64,000 nt of DNA from Acidobacteriota bacterium (GCA_016201275.1 JACQDB010000116.1:1-64000); one strand, 5' to 3'. Shown: positions 25,231-34,132, numbered from the stretch's first letter. Notes: generated from the sequence alone by a model not told the origin. Numbers and translations: made by a program.

Positions 25231-26941
25231 AATGGTTGGCATTGACTTAGGCACTACCAATTCGCTGGTCGCCATCGTCGAAAACGGTTCGCCCAGAGTT
25301 TTAGGGCGCGGCGATGAACGCTTGGTTCCGTCTGTGGTCGGGCTTGCTGACGACGGCAAAATCATCGTCGGACAAGCCGCGCTCAACCAATATGTGCTGG
25401 CTCCTGAGCGCACCGTGAAATCCATCAAACGCAAGATGGGCAGTGCCGATACCGTGCAACTCGGCGACCGCGCCTATTTGCCGGAAGAGATTTCCGCTTT
25501 CATACTGCGCTACCTCAAGCACCTGGCCGAAGAGGTTTTGAACGACCAGGTTGATAGCGCCGTCATCACCGTTCCCGCTTATTTCAACGACGCGCAACGC
25601 CAGGCTACCAAACGTGCTGGCGAGCTTGCCGGGCTTGAAGTAGCGCGCATCATTAATGAGCCGACAGCGGCGGCTCTGGCTTACGGCATTGAACGGCAAC
25701 AGGAGCAACACCTGCTGGTTTATGATTTGGGCGGCGGCACTTTCGATGTTTCGGTCATCGAGCAGCAAGGCGACATCCTCGAAGTGCGCGCCAGTCACGG
25801 CAACGTATTATTGGGCGGCGATGATTTCGACGAGCGGCTTTTGCAACATCTGTTGACCGAACTGGCCAAAGAGCATCGCTATGATTTCAAAGCCGACCGC
25901 AAAGCGATGGCGCGACTGACACGCGCCGCCGAGCGCGTCAAGATCGCTTTATCGAGCGCGCCTTATGCCCGCGCCGCCGAAGAATTTTTGACCAACTACG
26001 AAGGCAAGATCGTCCACTTGAACAGCGAAGTCGGGCGCGAAGAATTCGAGCGTTTGATTGATGACCTGCTGGCTTCGACGCTGGATTCCATTGACCAGGC
26101 GCTGCGCGACGCCGGACTCCAACCGGCACAGATCAATCGCGTGCTGTTGGTTGGCGGCTCCACCCGCATCCCTGCGGTCTCCGAATTAATCAATGTCAAG
26201 ATGGGCATAGAACCATCCATCGAACTCAACCCCGATGAAGCGGTGGCCTTGGGCGCGGCGGTGCAAGCGGCCATCGTGCGCGGCGATAAAGTCAACGCCA
26301 TGTTGATTGACGTAGCGCCGCACAGTTTAGGCATAGCGGTCGCCAAGATTCTCTTTGGGCATTTGACCGAAGGCAGTTTCAAAGCCATCATCCCACGCAA
26401 CACCACGATTCCCACGACCCGGGCGGAACGCTTCTTCACGCTGACTCCCGAACAAGACACCGTAGAAATCGAAGTCTATCAAGGCGAAAGCCCGATCTGT
26501 ACGGAAAACACTGCGATGGGCAAATTTATGTTGGCCGATATTCCGCCTGCCGAAGATGCCGACAAATTGCGTGAACTGATTGTTGAATTCACTTACAACC
26601 TCAACGGCATAGTCGAGGTCGTAGCGCGTGACCGCAGCGGCAAGCGGCACGAATCCCTGACCGTCAGCACCACTGCAGGCAAGCGCGTCGCCTCTTTGCC
26701 GGAGCGCCAAAAACATTTCACGCCGGAACTCGAACGGGAGATCACTCAAGCGGTCAACAGCGCGGCGCAAATTGAATTGGATTTGCAAGCGCACGGCAAA
26801 ACCAAAGACGCGGCAAAACTCAATAAAGCGCGCCACACCCTAGAAGCCGCGCATCACCGTGGCGACGAAAACCGCGCCCGCAAGTCTTTGGAAAAATTGG
26901 ACGACCTGCTCTACGATCTCGAAGAGCGGGAAGACGAGTAA
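25223..26941 (+). CDS. DnaK-like Hsp70 chaperone
   Basis: All three Hsp70 signatures are present: GIDLGTTNSL at residue 5, VYDLGGGTFDVSVI near 170 and VLLVGGSTRIPAVSELI near 310. The substrate-binding domain is present, with a helical lid ending LYDLEEREDE. At 572 residues it is shorter than housekeeping DnaK (usually about 610-640), with a reduced lid and no EEVD-like or Gly-rich tail. Together with its own GrpE-like, TPR and J-like genes it forms a separate chaperone module, probably a specialised paralogue and not the main heat-shock DnaK. Confidence 0.92.
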   Translation: MSKMVGIDLGTTNSLVAIVENGSPRVLGRGDERLVPSVVGLADDGKIIVGQAALNQYVLAPERTVKSIKRKMGSADTVQLGDRAYLPEEISAFILRYLKHLAEEVLNDQVDSAVITVPAYFNDAQRQATKRAGELAGLEVARIINEPTAAALAYGIERQQEQHLLVYDLGGGTFDVSVIEQQGDILEVRASHGNVLLGGDDFDERLLQHLLTELAKEHRYDFKADRKAMARLTRAAERVKIALSSAPYARAAEEFLTNYEGKIVHLNSEVGREEFERLIDDLLASTLDSIDQALRDAGLQPAQINRVLLVGGSTRIPAVSELINVKMGIEPSIELNPDEAVALGAAVQAAIVRGDKVNAMLIDVAPHSLGIAVAKILFGHLTEGSFKAIIPRNTTIPTTRAERFFTLTPEQDTVEIEVYQGESPICTENTAMGKFMLADIPPAEDADKLRELIVEFTYNLNGIVEVVARDRSGKRHESLTVSTTAGKRVASLPERQKHFTPELEREITQAVNSAAQIELDLQAHGKTKDAAKLNKARHTLEAAHHRGDENRARKSLEKLDDLLYDLEEREDE

Positions 26942-27077
26942 GGATGGTGACTGAAATAAAGTACCCCTCTGTGTGGGCGACGCTGCAAGGCTTCTGTTGA
27001 GGTCTGCAGAAAAATATTTTCTAAAAAGCAATAGCAAACCCGCTTTGTGGGACGTGCTATAAACCTCAACCAAACCG

Positions 27078-29390
27078 ATGGCCAAGAAACCGAAAAACAA
27101 GAAAGCCTCGTCAGCCCTCGCCGCGCCAGCGCAAGTGCAACTTGCTGAACAACAATTGCAGGACGGGCGCGTTCAAGACGCCATCAACACGCTGTTTCGC
27201 GTTGAGGCGGAAATTCGGCGCTACTCCTCACCAGGCAAAGGGCCAACTCTGCCGCTGCACTTGGCCAACCTGCAACCCGTAGCGGCGCGGCTGATGGCGC
27301 GTGCCATGTTCGAGCGCTCCAGTGTTGCCGAGACCCTCGAAGACCGTTGCAAAGATTTGCACAATGCGGTGCAGCGCGCCCCCGCCGATACCACCTATCT
27401 GCTGGCACTGGGAGCTTGCCAACTGCTGGCGGAAAACTCCGAATCCGCCTATGACTATTTTGCCAAGGCGCAGATGGATGCGCCCGATAATCCCTTGGTC
27501 AAACGCGCTGTGACTTTGGGCTTGCTGGCTACAGGCAAGACCCGCGAAGTGCGCGATGCGCGCAAAGCCTCGCCCGAAGAAAACCTCGACGCGCCTCTGC
27601 AAAGGCTCTTTGCGATGCGCGATTTTTTCGTCGGCCATCAAGCGCAAGCCGCCGCACTCTTCGCGCCCACGGCAACGGCCAAGCCCTCTGTCGCCACGCA
27701 TCTTTTCGGCGGCTTACTAGCGCTGGCGGCGGGTGATGTATCCAACGCTCAACAACGCCTCAACGACATTCCTGCCTTTGATCGCAATCCGTCAACCGGC
27801 GAAAGAGCGGCGCTGGCAACGCAGTTCTTTTATCGAGGGGCCTTGTCTTTTGAATTGGGCAACCTCGAAGCAGCGGCCAGCGCATTATTTGAAGCCGAAG
27901 ATTTAGCTCAAAAAACCCCTATAAAATTGCCCTTTTTGGCGAGGCTGCCACTTTATTTTCACAAACTCGCAGAAGCCGCGCTCCAGCACAGCGAGGTGAA
28001 ATTGGCGGTCGAGTGTTGGCAAAGAACGCTTACCCTGAACCCCAAAGACCAGATGGCGACGGCCAATCTGATTGCTGCCTTGCGCGTGTTGGGCAATCAA
28101 GCGTGGCGTGAAGGGCGTCACCTCGAAGCCTTGGAGTATTGGCAAAGGGCGCTGCAACACACGCCGCAAGATGAAAAATTGCTGCTCAATGCCGCCGCCG
28201 CCTGCCAACTGCTTGAGCGCCACGAAGAGGTATTAATACATTTGCGCGCTCTGGCTCGCCGTTGGCGACAACAGGTCAAACAAGACGCGGATGCGACGTT
28301 GAAAGAACGCCTGTTGGTTCTCGAAAAACATCTCATCGAAAAGATGATGAAGGCGGATCGTCCGAATCACGAAATTATTTCCGAGCTTGATGCCGCCTTG
28401 AGTCTGGATGCCGCGAACCCCGAAATGCGGCGCAAGTACATCGAATTTTATTTTGACATCGGACAGCCCAAACAGGCGCTCAAACATATCGAATATCTGG
28501 AACGACACGGAGCCGAATCGGCGGAATTGTTGGCGCAAAAAGGTCTGGCTTTGGAGATGACCAACAAGGCCACTGCGGCCCACAAATGTCTTGAGCGCGC
28601 TCTGGAATTGGAGCCGACCAACCCCTTGGCGCGTCAAGCCTATCTGGCCTCGTTGGGACGCGAAGGCGCAAATGCAGTCAAGCGTAAACAACTGGCAAGC
28701 GCCATCAATCTCTTTCAGAAGCAACTGGAAATTGAGCCAACCTACAAGCCTGCACTGATTAATATGGGCTACGTTTATTTTTCTATGGATGAAGTGGAGA
28801 AAGCGCAAGCCGCTTTAGCGCAAGCCATCGCCGCGCATCCCGACGATGCTCACGCCTATGTGAACGTCGGCGCGGTTTATTTTCATAACGGCTACAACAA
28901 AGAGGCCAAGGCGCTATTCAAACAGGCGGAAGCCTTGAACCCCAGCGCCGATTGTTTATTCGAGATCGGCGACATCTATCTCTCCGAGTGCAAACATAAA
29001 GAGGGTGCTGCCTATTTCGAGCGCGCCGCGAAAACGGCTTCCGCCGAGATGCTGATAGAGATGTACATCACCTTGACTGAACACCATGACGATAAGAAGA
29101 TCGCAAAAACCCTTGAGCATCTGCTGGAATTAGTCATGCAAAAAAATCCCTCGCTGCCGTTGCCGCATCTGGTCAAGTTCACTCACATGATGACGCAAGG
29201 AAACCTGGCCGCCGCCGAGGCTGAACTGGTCGAGGCCGAGCGTTTGATTTTAGCTAATCCAGAGTATGCCCCGATGATGAAGGAAGTTGACGAATTCAAA
29301 CGGACTTTCAAACAGATCAAACAACTGGTAGAAAAAGAAGGCCTACCGCCTGCCTTGTTGGGGTTGTTGGGAAAGGTGAAGGTGGATTGA
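27078..29390 (+). CDS. TPR-repeat protein of the Hsp70 operon
   Basis: The 770-residue cytoplasmic protein consists mostly of helical repeats with clear TPRs, for example ECWQRTLTLNPKDQMATANL near 320, ALEYWQRALQHTPQDEKLLL near 350, and a run from about 480 to 650 (AAHKCLERALELEPTNPLAR, AQAALAQAIAAHPDDAHAYV). The last four bases overlap the J-like gene. In this layout it could recruit clients or bridge Hsp70 to a target. No signal peptide or membrane helix is seen. The upstream gap (26942-27077) contains a partial repeat end and nothing else. Confidence 0.85.
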   Translation: MAKKPKNKKASSALAAPAQVQLAEQQLQDGRVQDAINTLFRVEAEIRRYSSPGKGPTLPLHLANLQPVAARLMARAMFERSSVAETLEDRCKDLHNAVQRAPADTTYLLALGACQLLAENSESAYDYFAKAQMDAPDNPLVKRAVTLGLLATGKTREVRDARKASPEENLDAPLQRLFAMRDFFVGHQAQAAALFAPTATAKPSVATHLFGGLLALAAGDVSNAQQRLNDIPAFDRNPSTGERAALATQFFYRGALSFELGNLEAAASALFEAEDLAQKTPIKLPFLARLPLYFHKLAEAALQHSEVKLAVECWQRTLTLNPKDQMATANLIAALRVLGNQAWREGRHLEALEYWQRALQHTPQDEKLLLNAAAACQLLERHEEVLIHLRALARRWRQQVKQDADATLKERLLVLEKHLIEKMMKADRPNHEIISELDAALSLDAANPEMRRKYIEFYFDIGQPKQALKHIEYLERHGAESAELLAQKGLALEMTNKATAAHKCLERALELEPTNPLARQAYLASLGREGANAVKRKQLASAINLFQKQLEIEPTYKPALINMGYVYFSMDEVEKAQAALAQAIAAHPDDAHAYVNVGAVYFHNGYNKEAKALFKQAEALNPSADCLFEIGDIYLSECKHKEGAAYFERAAKTASAEMLIEMYITLTEHHDDKKIAKTLEHLLELVMQKNPSLPLPHLVKFTHMMTQGNLAAAEAELVEAERLILANPEYAPMMKEVDEFKRTFKQIKQLVEKEGLPPALLGLLGKVKVD

Positions 29391-29770
29391 TGCAGATAAC
29401 CAGCAGCGAGAATCCCTACAAAGTTTTAGGGCTTGAGCGCAACGCGACAGCGGCGCAAATCAAGCAAGCCTATTTCGGCTTGGTGCGCGAGCATTCGCCC
29501 GAATCCGACCCCGAAGGATTTAAGCGCATCCGTGCCGCTTATGAAAAATTGCGCGACAGCAAAGACCGCGCTCAAACCGACATCTTCACGGTTGACGATA
29601 CGCCATTAGTGCTGCCCCTTGCTGCCATTCAAACGAGCGCCGCGCCCTTGCCGCCGCTTACGCTGGCCGAGATGAAAGCCGATTTGCTTGCTGTCGAAGC
29701 CCTGACGCTGCTTGATGAATTGACGACTGCCGCCGCAGCGCGTCCGCCAAATCATCAGTTGCTTGATTGA
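29387..29770 (+). CDS. J-domain-like protein lacking HPD, 3' end chimeric
   Basis: Residues 8-62 form a J-like domain (NPYKVLGLERNATAAQIKQA, YFGLVREHSPESDPEGFKRI, RAAYEKLRD). The invariant HPD of co-chaperones reads HSP here, so Hsp70 stimulation may be weakened or use another mode. It overlaps the TPR gene by ATGA. From about 29735 the DNA is a remnant of a MerR-type gene on the other strand, so the last residues (about ARPPNHQLLD) are not native and the protein is probably truncated. Confidence 0.75.
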   Translation: MMQITSSENPYKVLGLERNATAAQIKQAYFGLVREHSPESDPEGFKRIRAAYEKLRDSKDRAQTDIFTVDDTPLVLPLAAIQTSAAPLPPLTLAEMKADLLAVEALTLLDELTTAAAARPPNHQLLD

Positions 29771-29816
29771 GAATGGCTTTCATCTGTGCTAGCGAAAAGC
29801 CGATCAATTTCGTAAC
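29735..29816 (-). pseudogene. MerR-family regulator gene remnant
   Basis: The minus strand encodes TKLIGFSLAQMKAILNQATD followed by DLADAL. It matches residues about 60-85 of the MerR protein coded at 31436-32206, with about eight or nine nucleotide differences in some 76 bp. It is cut off by the J-like gene on one side and by a MITE at 29817 on the other. Confidence 0.75.
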
Positions 29817-29919
29817 GAGAGCGTATCGCAGAATTTCAGAAACAACCTATATCTTGTGGATAGTTAAACCATCACCGACCATATCTGGACAGAACATCCA
29901 AGTTATGCGACCCGCTCTA
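29817..29919. mobile_element. Degenerate MITE, TAGAGGGTGTCGCAGAA family (copy 1)
   Basis: The sequence GAGAGCGTATCGCAGAATTT to TATGCGACCCGCTCT corresponds base by base, with many differences, to the reverse complement of the element at 43900-44003, including TTTCAGAAAC and ATAGTTAAACCAT inside. It abuts the MerR remnant. Confidence 0.65.
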
Positions 29920-29961
29920 ACCTCGACTTAGTACATTTTTCAGAGGCGAACCGAGCTTGCC

Positions 29962-30196
29962 AATCCCCCCGATGGCAATCGGGGGATGCTTAAAGCCCAA
30001 CCCTACGCAACACTGCCAACGAGAAACGAATCCCCCCGATGGAAATCGGGGGATGGTTAAAGTCCAACCTTGCCCGAGGCTCAAGGCTGGACTTTAAGCA
30101 TCCCCCAACTGCCGTTGGGGGGATTGCAAAAAAACTTTGCTTGCTTGGTGTGTAGGTAGGACTTTAAGCATCCCCCAACTGCCGTTGGGGGGATTC
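29962..30196. repeat. Cluster of four REP-like hairpin units, two in each orientation
   Basis: Units start near 29962 and 30029 (AATCCCCCCGATGG, AATCGGGGGATG, TTAAAG) and, inverted, near 30083 and 30157 (ACTTTAAGCATCCCCC, GGGGGGATT). Each can fold as a short hairpin, and neighbouring opposite units can pair. A further pair lies at 33924-34022. The alternating orientation is BIME-like and not CRISPR-like. The remaining gap 30197-30431 holds only minor hairpins. Confidence 0.8.
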
Positions 30197-30431
30197 AGAT
30201 GAATTGCCTCACAACCCAGTCTAGTTGTGAGAGTCGAATGCGGCACAGCCGCACGCCCTGACTCTAGTAGTTACCGAATTTCAAAAATTAAAAAGCTCAA
30301 TGACAGACTGCGGATTTAGGTTATCAACTGGCATTTTTTGTTAGCACTATTTGTTATCTCCTCCACAGCATTTTGTCTGGCAATACTACATAAATGTTTT
30401 TTTTTACTTCTTTGTCCCCTAAATATCTTAG

Positions 30432-30447
30432 TGGCACAGGCTTTGCC
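30432..30447 (+). promoter_or_regulatory. Sigma-54 (RpoN) -24/-12 promoter for the pilin gene
   Basis: TGGCACAGGCTTTGCC fits the consensus TGGCAC-N5-TTGC with exact spacing between GG and GC. Transcription would begin about 12 bp downstream, giving a leader of roughly 75-80 bases before the pilin ATG at 30535. Pilin genes are classically RpoN-dependent, with a PilR-type activator; that activator is not in this window. Confidence 0.8.
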
Positions 30448-30534
30448 ATAGTCTGTGTATCAACGCAAAGCTCTGGTCATTAGGTGAGTGACCCGCAGGA
30501 CGGATGATGAACCCAAATATTTTAGGAGACTGGA

Positions 30535-31188
30535 ATGAAAAATAAGAACGGCTTTTCACTAATTGAATTGCTGATCGTCGTAGCGGTTATCGGTATCATC
30601 GCCGCCATCGCTATCCCCAATTTACTGAAATCGCGCCAGGCGGCCAACGAAGCCTCGGCTATCGGTTCGGTGCGTACCATCGGTACGGCGCAATCAACCT
30701 ATCAATCCACTACTGGCGGCGGCAAGAACTTCGCCGACTCGCTGACGACCTTGAATGCGTTTGGTCATGTGGATTCGGCTTTAGCCAACGGCGTTAAAAG
30801 TGGTTATGTGTTCGCTAGCACTGGTGTGGCTGCGACCACCAGCTTGCCTTCGTACTTTGACACCATCGCCATACCGCAATCGAGCGCCTCCCCACCCCCA
30901 CCCCCACCCCCAGTCACTGCCTTTTTTGGCCCAGTGAACTTGACGCTGATCAGAGGCGTCCAAAACCGCAACCGCTTCGTGCGCGTTGGCGTGGCTTCGA
31001 TATTACCGCTGCCCGCGTACTTTTACCTTCAGGTACCATCATCGGGCAGCATCTTTGGCACCGGCACTCGCAGATTTTATGCCAATGAGATCGGCGTAAT
31101 CTATGCTTGCTCGGTGAATGAGAATCCGGAACTCCCCAGCCCGCCGCCAGCCCAGCGCGTACCTACGGGTATGACGCCGATTGAGTAA
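30535..31188 (+). CDS. pilA: Type IV pilin-like major subunit
   Basis: A short basic leader ends in Gly followed by the class III prepilin site, G/FSLIELLIVVAVIGIIAAIA, with Glu at +5 and the hydrophobic assembly helix. The mature protein is about 210 residues. An unusual run of seven prolines (SPPPPPPPV) lies near residue 125 and another Pro-rich patch (ELPSPPPAQR) near the C-terminus. No obvious C-terminal disulfide pair is present. TTAGGAG is the ribosome binding site. It is monocistronic, between a sigma-54 promoter and a strong terminator. It could be a pilus or pseudopilus subunit. Confidence 0.9.
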   Translation: MKNKNGFSLIELLIVVAVIGIIAAIAIPNLLKSRQAANEASAIGSVRTIGTAQSTYQSTTGGGKNFADSLTTLNAFGHVDSALANGVKSGYVFASTGVAATTSLPSYFDTIAIPQSSASPPPPPPPVTAFFGPVNLTLIRGVQNRNRFVRVGVASILPLPAYFYLQVPSSGSIFGTGTRRFYANEIGVIYACSVNENPELPSPPPAQRVPTGMTPIE

Positions 31189-31215
31189 CCTCTGACTATT
31201 CATTAAGTGAAAACC

Positions 31216-31252
31216 CGAAAAGAGGAAGCCCGTTACGAACTTCCTCTTTTCG
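31216..31252 (+). terminator. Strong Rho-independent terminator of the pilin gene
   Basis: A perfect 13-bp stem (CGAAAAGAGGAAG with CTTCCTCTTTTCG) encloses an 11-base loop, with the T-rich arm at its 3' side, 28 bp after the pilin stop. Confidence 0.88.
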
Positions 31253-31294
31253 CCTTTGGAGGGTTTTTATTTTAGACGGATGCCAGATTTGCTT

Positions 31295-31436
31295 AGAGCG
31301 GTTTTTGTTTGGGATTACGGAAACATCAAACCCGTTGAGCGGCGGTCGAAGACCTTCGTGCGGTCGAAGACCTTCGTGCGGTCGAAGACCGCTGCTCAAC
31401 GATAGGGGGTCCGTACACACATATGAAAACCGCTCT
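31295..31436. mobile_element. 142-bp MITE with AGAGCGGTTT ends (copy 2)
   Basis: The ends AGAGCGGTTT and AAACCGCTCT are flanked by TTA on both sides, fitting a TA or TTA target duplication. It is the inverted counterpart of 2290-2416. Internally it carries an 18-bp tandem repeat (GGTCGAAGACCTTCGTGC, two full copies plus a partial one) not present in copy 1. Its right end touches the stop codon of the MerR gene. Confidence 0.8.
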
Positions 31437-32206
31437 TAGTCTTGCGCCCGCTCTTGCCAAATCGCTACGGCTTTACAGATGAACTCGCCGACTTCATCGC
31501 TGTAAGGCTTCTTAAACGTCGTAGGCCAGTGCTGTTGATCGGCGTACAACTTATTCAAGCCTTCGCGTATGGCCGGATTGCCTTGGGTGAATTGCCCGAT
31601 CAAATCCGTCCAACGCGCCGCCAGCGCTTGCGCGTTGGCGCTTGCCGGGTCTGCGCCATTAGCGATTGCTGTCTCGACATCTTTTATCAGCGTCGCCCAA
31701 TCCTGCTCGGCTTTCGCCTGCAATTCCGGCGTCCACTGTTTGAGGCGCTTGGCAATCGCTTGCTGCGCTTCCTGGTCATAATATTTTTTTGCCCATTCCA
31801 TTTCGTTTTGCATATTAATCACCTCGATAATTTTGTTGAAAGCCTGCCAATCAATCTCCGCTTGCGAAGCGACAACCTGCTCGACTTCGGCGATGGCTTT
31901 GACCGCCTGCTGTAGTTGAGCCAGTTTGTCTTCGATGATCTCTCTTTGCACGCGCAGTGCGTTCGCCAAATCATCGGTTGATTGATTGAGAATGGCTTTA
32001 ATTTGTGCCAGCGAAAAGCCGATAAATTTCAAGGTGACGATCTGTTGCAGACGAGCGAAATCGCGCTCCCCATACAGACGATACCCCGCTGCCGTGCGTC
32101 CGCTCGGTTGCAACAAACCCAAGCGGTCGTAATGATGCAGCGTCCGCACCGTTACGCCTGTGAGTTTGGCGAATTCGCTCGCCTGATACCAACATCGTTC
32201 ACTCAT
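31436..32206 (-). CDS. MerR family regulator with TipAS-like ligand domain
   Basis: The N-terminal winged helix (QASEFAKLTGVTVRTLHHYD, RLGLLQPSGRTAAGYRLYG) and a coiled-coil dimer helix (residues about 75-120) are typical MerR. The C-terminal half (MEWAKKYYDQEAQQAIAKRL and LIGQFTQGNPAIREGLNKLY) matches TipAS, which binds drugs or peptides and activates the promoter. The TAA stop lies at the edge of a MITE, so a few native C-terminal residues may have been lost. A remnant of a close paralogue lies at 29735-29816. Confidence 0.9.
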   Translation of the reverse strand: MSERCWYQASEFAKLTGVTVRTLHHYDRLGLLQPSGRTAAGYRLYGERDFARLQQIVTLKFIGFSLAQIKAILNQSTDDLANALRVQREIIEDKLAQLQQAVKAIAEVEQVVASQAEIDWQAFNKIIEVINMQNEMEWAKKYYDQEAQQAIAKRLKQWTPELQAKAEQDWATLIKDVETAIANGADPASANAQALAARWTDLIGQFTQGNPAIREGLNKLYADQQHWPTTFKKPYSDEVGEFICKAVAIWQERAQD

Positions 32207-32388
32207 TGAAAGCTACTTCTCCTGACATTTTTATCCTAATGCCTGACGTAACGTCAGACTCAAGCACTTTTTTTGGAATTTTTTTTGTAACTACCCAGCA
32301 TTTTTGGGGTGAGAAAAACGCGCCTATCGGGCGCTTGAAAATTCAAGTACAGGCGATCTTGCAACAGCATCTAGCGTTGCTTCACCTG

Positions 32389-33696
32389 TCACCGCAAATC
32401 CATGCCGTCGAGTTTCATCAAGGCGTGCAGCAAAACATTTGCGCCGTTGGTGATGTCTTCGGGGCGCGAAAATTCACGCGGCGAATGGCTGATGCCGTCA
32501 ACGCTGGGAATAAAAATCATGCCGACCGGCGCAATGGCGGCGATCTCTTGGGCATCGTGTCCAGCGCCGCTGGGCAGGGTTTTCGTCGTAAAGCCGAGTT
32601 GTTGGGCGGTCGCATCTATCACTTTTCGCAAACGCAAGTCCGTAGGCGCAGGAAGATTGGTGAAAGTCTGCTGGAAGGAAAAGGTGGTGCCGCTTTCTTT
32701 GGCGATTTGTTCGGCTTCCGCCTGAATCGTTTGAAACAGCGATTGAATTTTTGCCGTCGCCAAATCGCGGAGTTCCAGACCGAGAACCACTTTTCCGGGA
32801 ATGACATTGTAAGCCCCCGGCTGCGCTTGAAGTTTACCGACCGTGCCGACCTGACGCCCGGCGGTGCTGGTGACGATGCGATTGACGGCGACGATGAATT
32901 TAGCAGCGGCCAACATCGCATCGCGTCGTTGATTCATCGGCGTAGTGCCAGCGTGATTGGCAAAACCCGTGATCGTCACTTCCCATTGATGGATGCCGAC
33001 GATGCCTTCGACAACCCCTATGTCAATTTTCTCGCCATAGAGAATGCCGCCCTGCTCGATGTGCAATTCCATATAGGCGGCAAGGTCGCCGCGTTGACGC
33101 AGTGCTTGAGAAAGTTTATCGGGATCGCCGCCGATAAACTTGATGCCGTCACGAACCGTCTTGCCGCTGTTGGTGGTGAGTTTTAGTTGTGCATCGGTTA
33201 AACCGGCAACCAGCGCGTGACTGCCGGAGGTGCCGCCTTCTTCGTCTTGAAAGATGATGACTTCGAGCGCATGGCGCAAAGTCGTGTGAGTTTCGGCCAG
33301 CGTCTGGGCGACTTCGATAGCGCCCAGCGCTCCGACATCGCCGTCATAGTTGCCGCCTTCCGGCACTGAATCAATATGCGAACCCAGCGCCAGCGGCGGC
33401 AGGCGCGTATCACCTCCCGCCCGTCGTCCGATGAGATTGCCTGCGCGGTCAATGCTCACTTCCAATTGCGCTTCCCGCATTAACTTCATGGCGTACTGGC
33501 GTCCCTGCAAATCGGCTGCGCTAAAGGCTAGACGACTGACGCCGCCTTGAGGATTGCTGCCGAACGCCGAAAGCTCTTGTAGATGCGTGTTGAGGCGTAG
33601 TCCGTTGACGCGCAGCGCAGCGGACGATTGCGCGCCAGGCAAAGCCGTCAACGCCAGCGCCGATAATAAATTCACATTGAACATTCGACGATTCAT
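32389..33696 (-). CDS. Exported Zn-dependent amidase/carbamoylase family hydrolase (M20)
   Basis: The 435-residue protein resembles N-carbamoyl-L-amino-acid hydrolase and allantoate amidohydrolase. It has GSHIDSVPEGGNYDGDVGAL (metal-ligand His and Asp near residue 95), QDEEGGTSGSHAL with the catalytic Glu pair, and GFANHAGTTPMNQRRDA. SGAGHDAQEIA near the C-terminus supplies a further His. Unlike most members it starts with a twin-Arg-like signal (NRRMFNVNLLSALALTALPG), implying export. AAAGGAGAG precedes the ATG at 33696, which is preferred over the in-frame ATG at 33756. Substrate is unknown. Confidence 0.88.
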   Translation of the reverse strand: MNRRMFNVNLLSALALTALPGAQSSAALRVNGLRLNTHLQELSAFGSNPQGGVSRLAFSAADLQGRQYAMKLMREAQLEVSIDRAGNLIGRRAGGDTRLPPLALGSHIDSVPEGGNYDGDVGALGAIEVAQTLAETHTTLRHALEVIIFQDEEGGTSGSHALVAGLTDAQLKLTTNSGKTVRDGIKFIGGDPDKLSQALRQRGDLAAYMELHIEQGGILYGEKIDIGVVEGIVGIHQWEVTITGFANHAGTTPMNQRRDAMLAAAKFIVAVNRIVTSTAGRQVGTVGKLQAQPGAYNVIPGKVVLGLELRDLATAKIQSLFQTIQAEAEQIAKESGTTFSFQQTFTNLPAPTDLRLRKVIDATAQQLGFTTKTLPSGAGHDAQEIAAIAPVGMIFIPSVDGISHSPREFSRPEDITNGANVLLHALMKLDGMDLR

Positions 33697-33923
33697 AACT
33701 CTCCTTTTTGAGAAAGGCAAAAAGTAAAAAGGAAACAGGCCGAAGTAACGACGCAACAGCCTTCAGTCTGCTTCTTAGAAGGGCCGCACTTCATCCGCCA
33801 ACCGCTTGATTATCTTCCACTCCGGCTCGATTTGGGTAGCAAATTTTCTGTCGGGCGGGACTCCGAGTGCTGCGCCGCTGAGAAGTTTATCAGCGGAGAG
33901 CCAAGACCGTTAAGCCATTTGCC

Positions 33924-34022
33924 TGAATCCCCCCAACGGCAGTTGGGGGATGGTTAAAGTCCAGCCTTGAGCATCGAGCAAGGTTGGACTTTAACCATCC
34001 CCCGCTTGCCATCGGCGAGATT
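33924..34022. repeat. Pair of opposed REP-like units
   Basis: AATCCCCCCAACGGCAGTTG, GGGGATGG and TTAAAGTCCAGCCTTG face an inverted copy ending TTAACCATCCCCCGCTTGCC. They are the same family as the cluster at 29962-30196. They occupy the 430-bp intergenic stretch 33697-34132, in which I see nothing else. Confidence 0.8.
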
Positions 34023-34132
34023 GGTGTGGCGGTCGAGATTGCTTGCGGAGAAGGAGGTTTGAATGTTAATAAATCTATCTGGCTCACGAATCAAAATAAG
34101 CGCTCGAAGCCTGACCTCGAAAGGAATTTTTC

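Noticed and set aside
29962..30196. CRISPR array from regularly recurring C/G-rich repeats
   Set aside because: The units occur in opposed orientations with unequal spacing, and the repeats are self-complementary; this is REP/BIME-like.
30425..30535. Possible c-di-GMP (GEMM-I) riboswitch before the pilin gene, because of ACGCAAAGC
   Set aside because: The upstream half is explained by the sigma-54 promoter, and transcription would start after it. The GGGCAAACC segment and GNRA loop of GEMM are missing.
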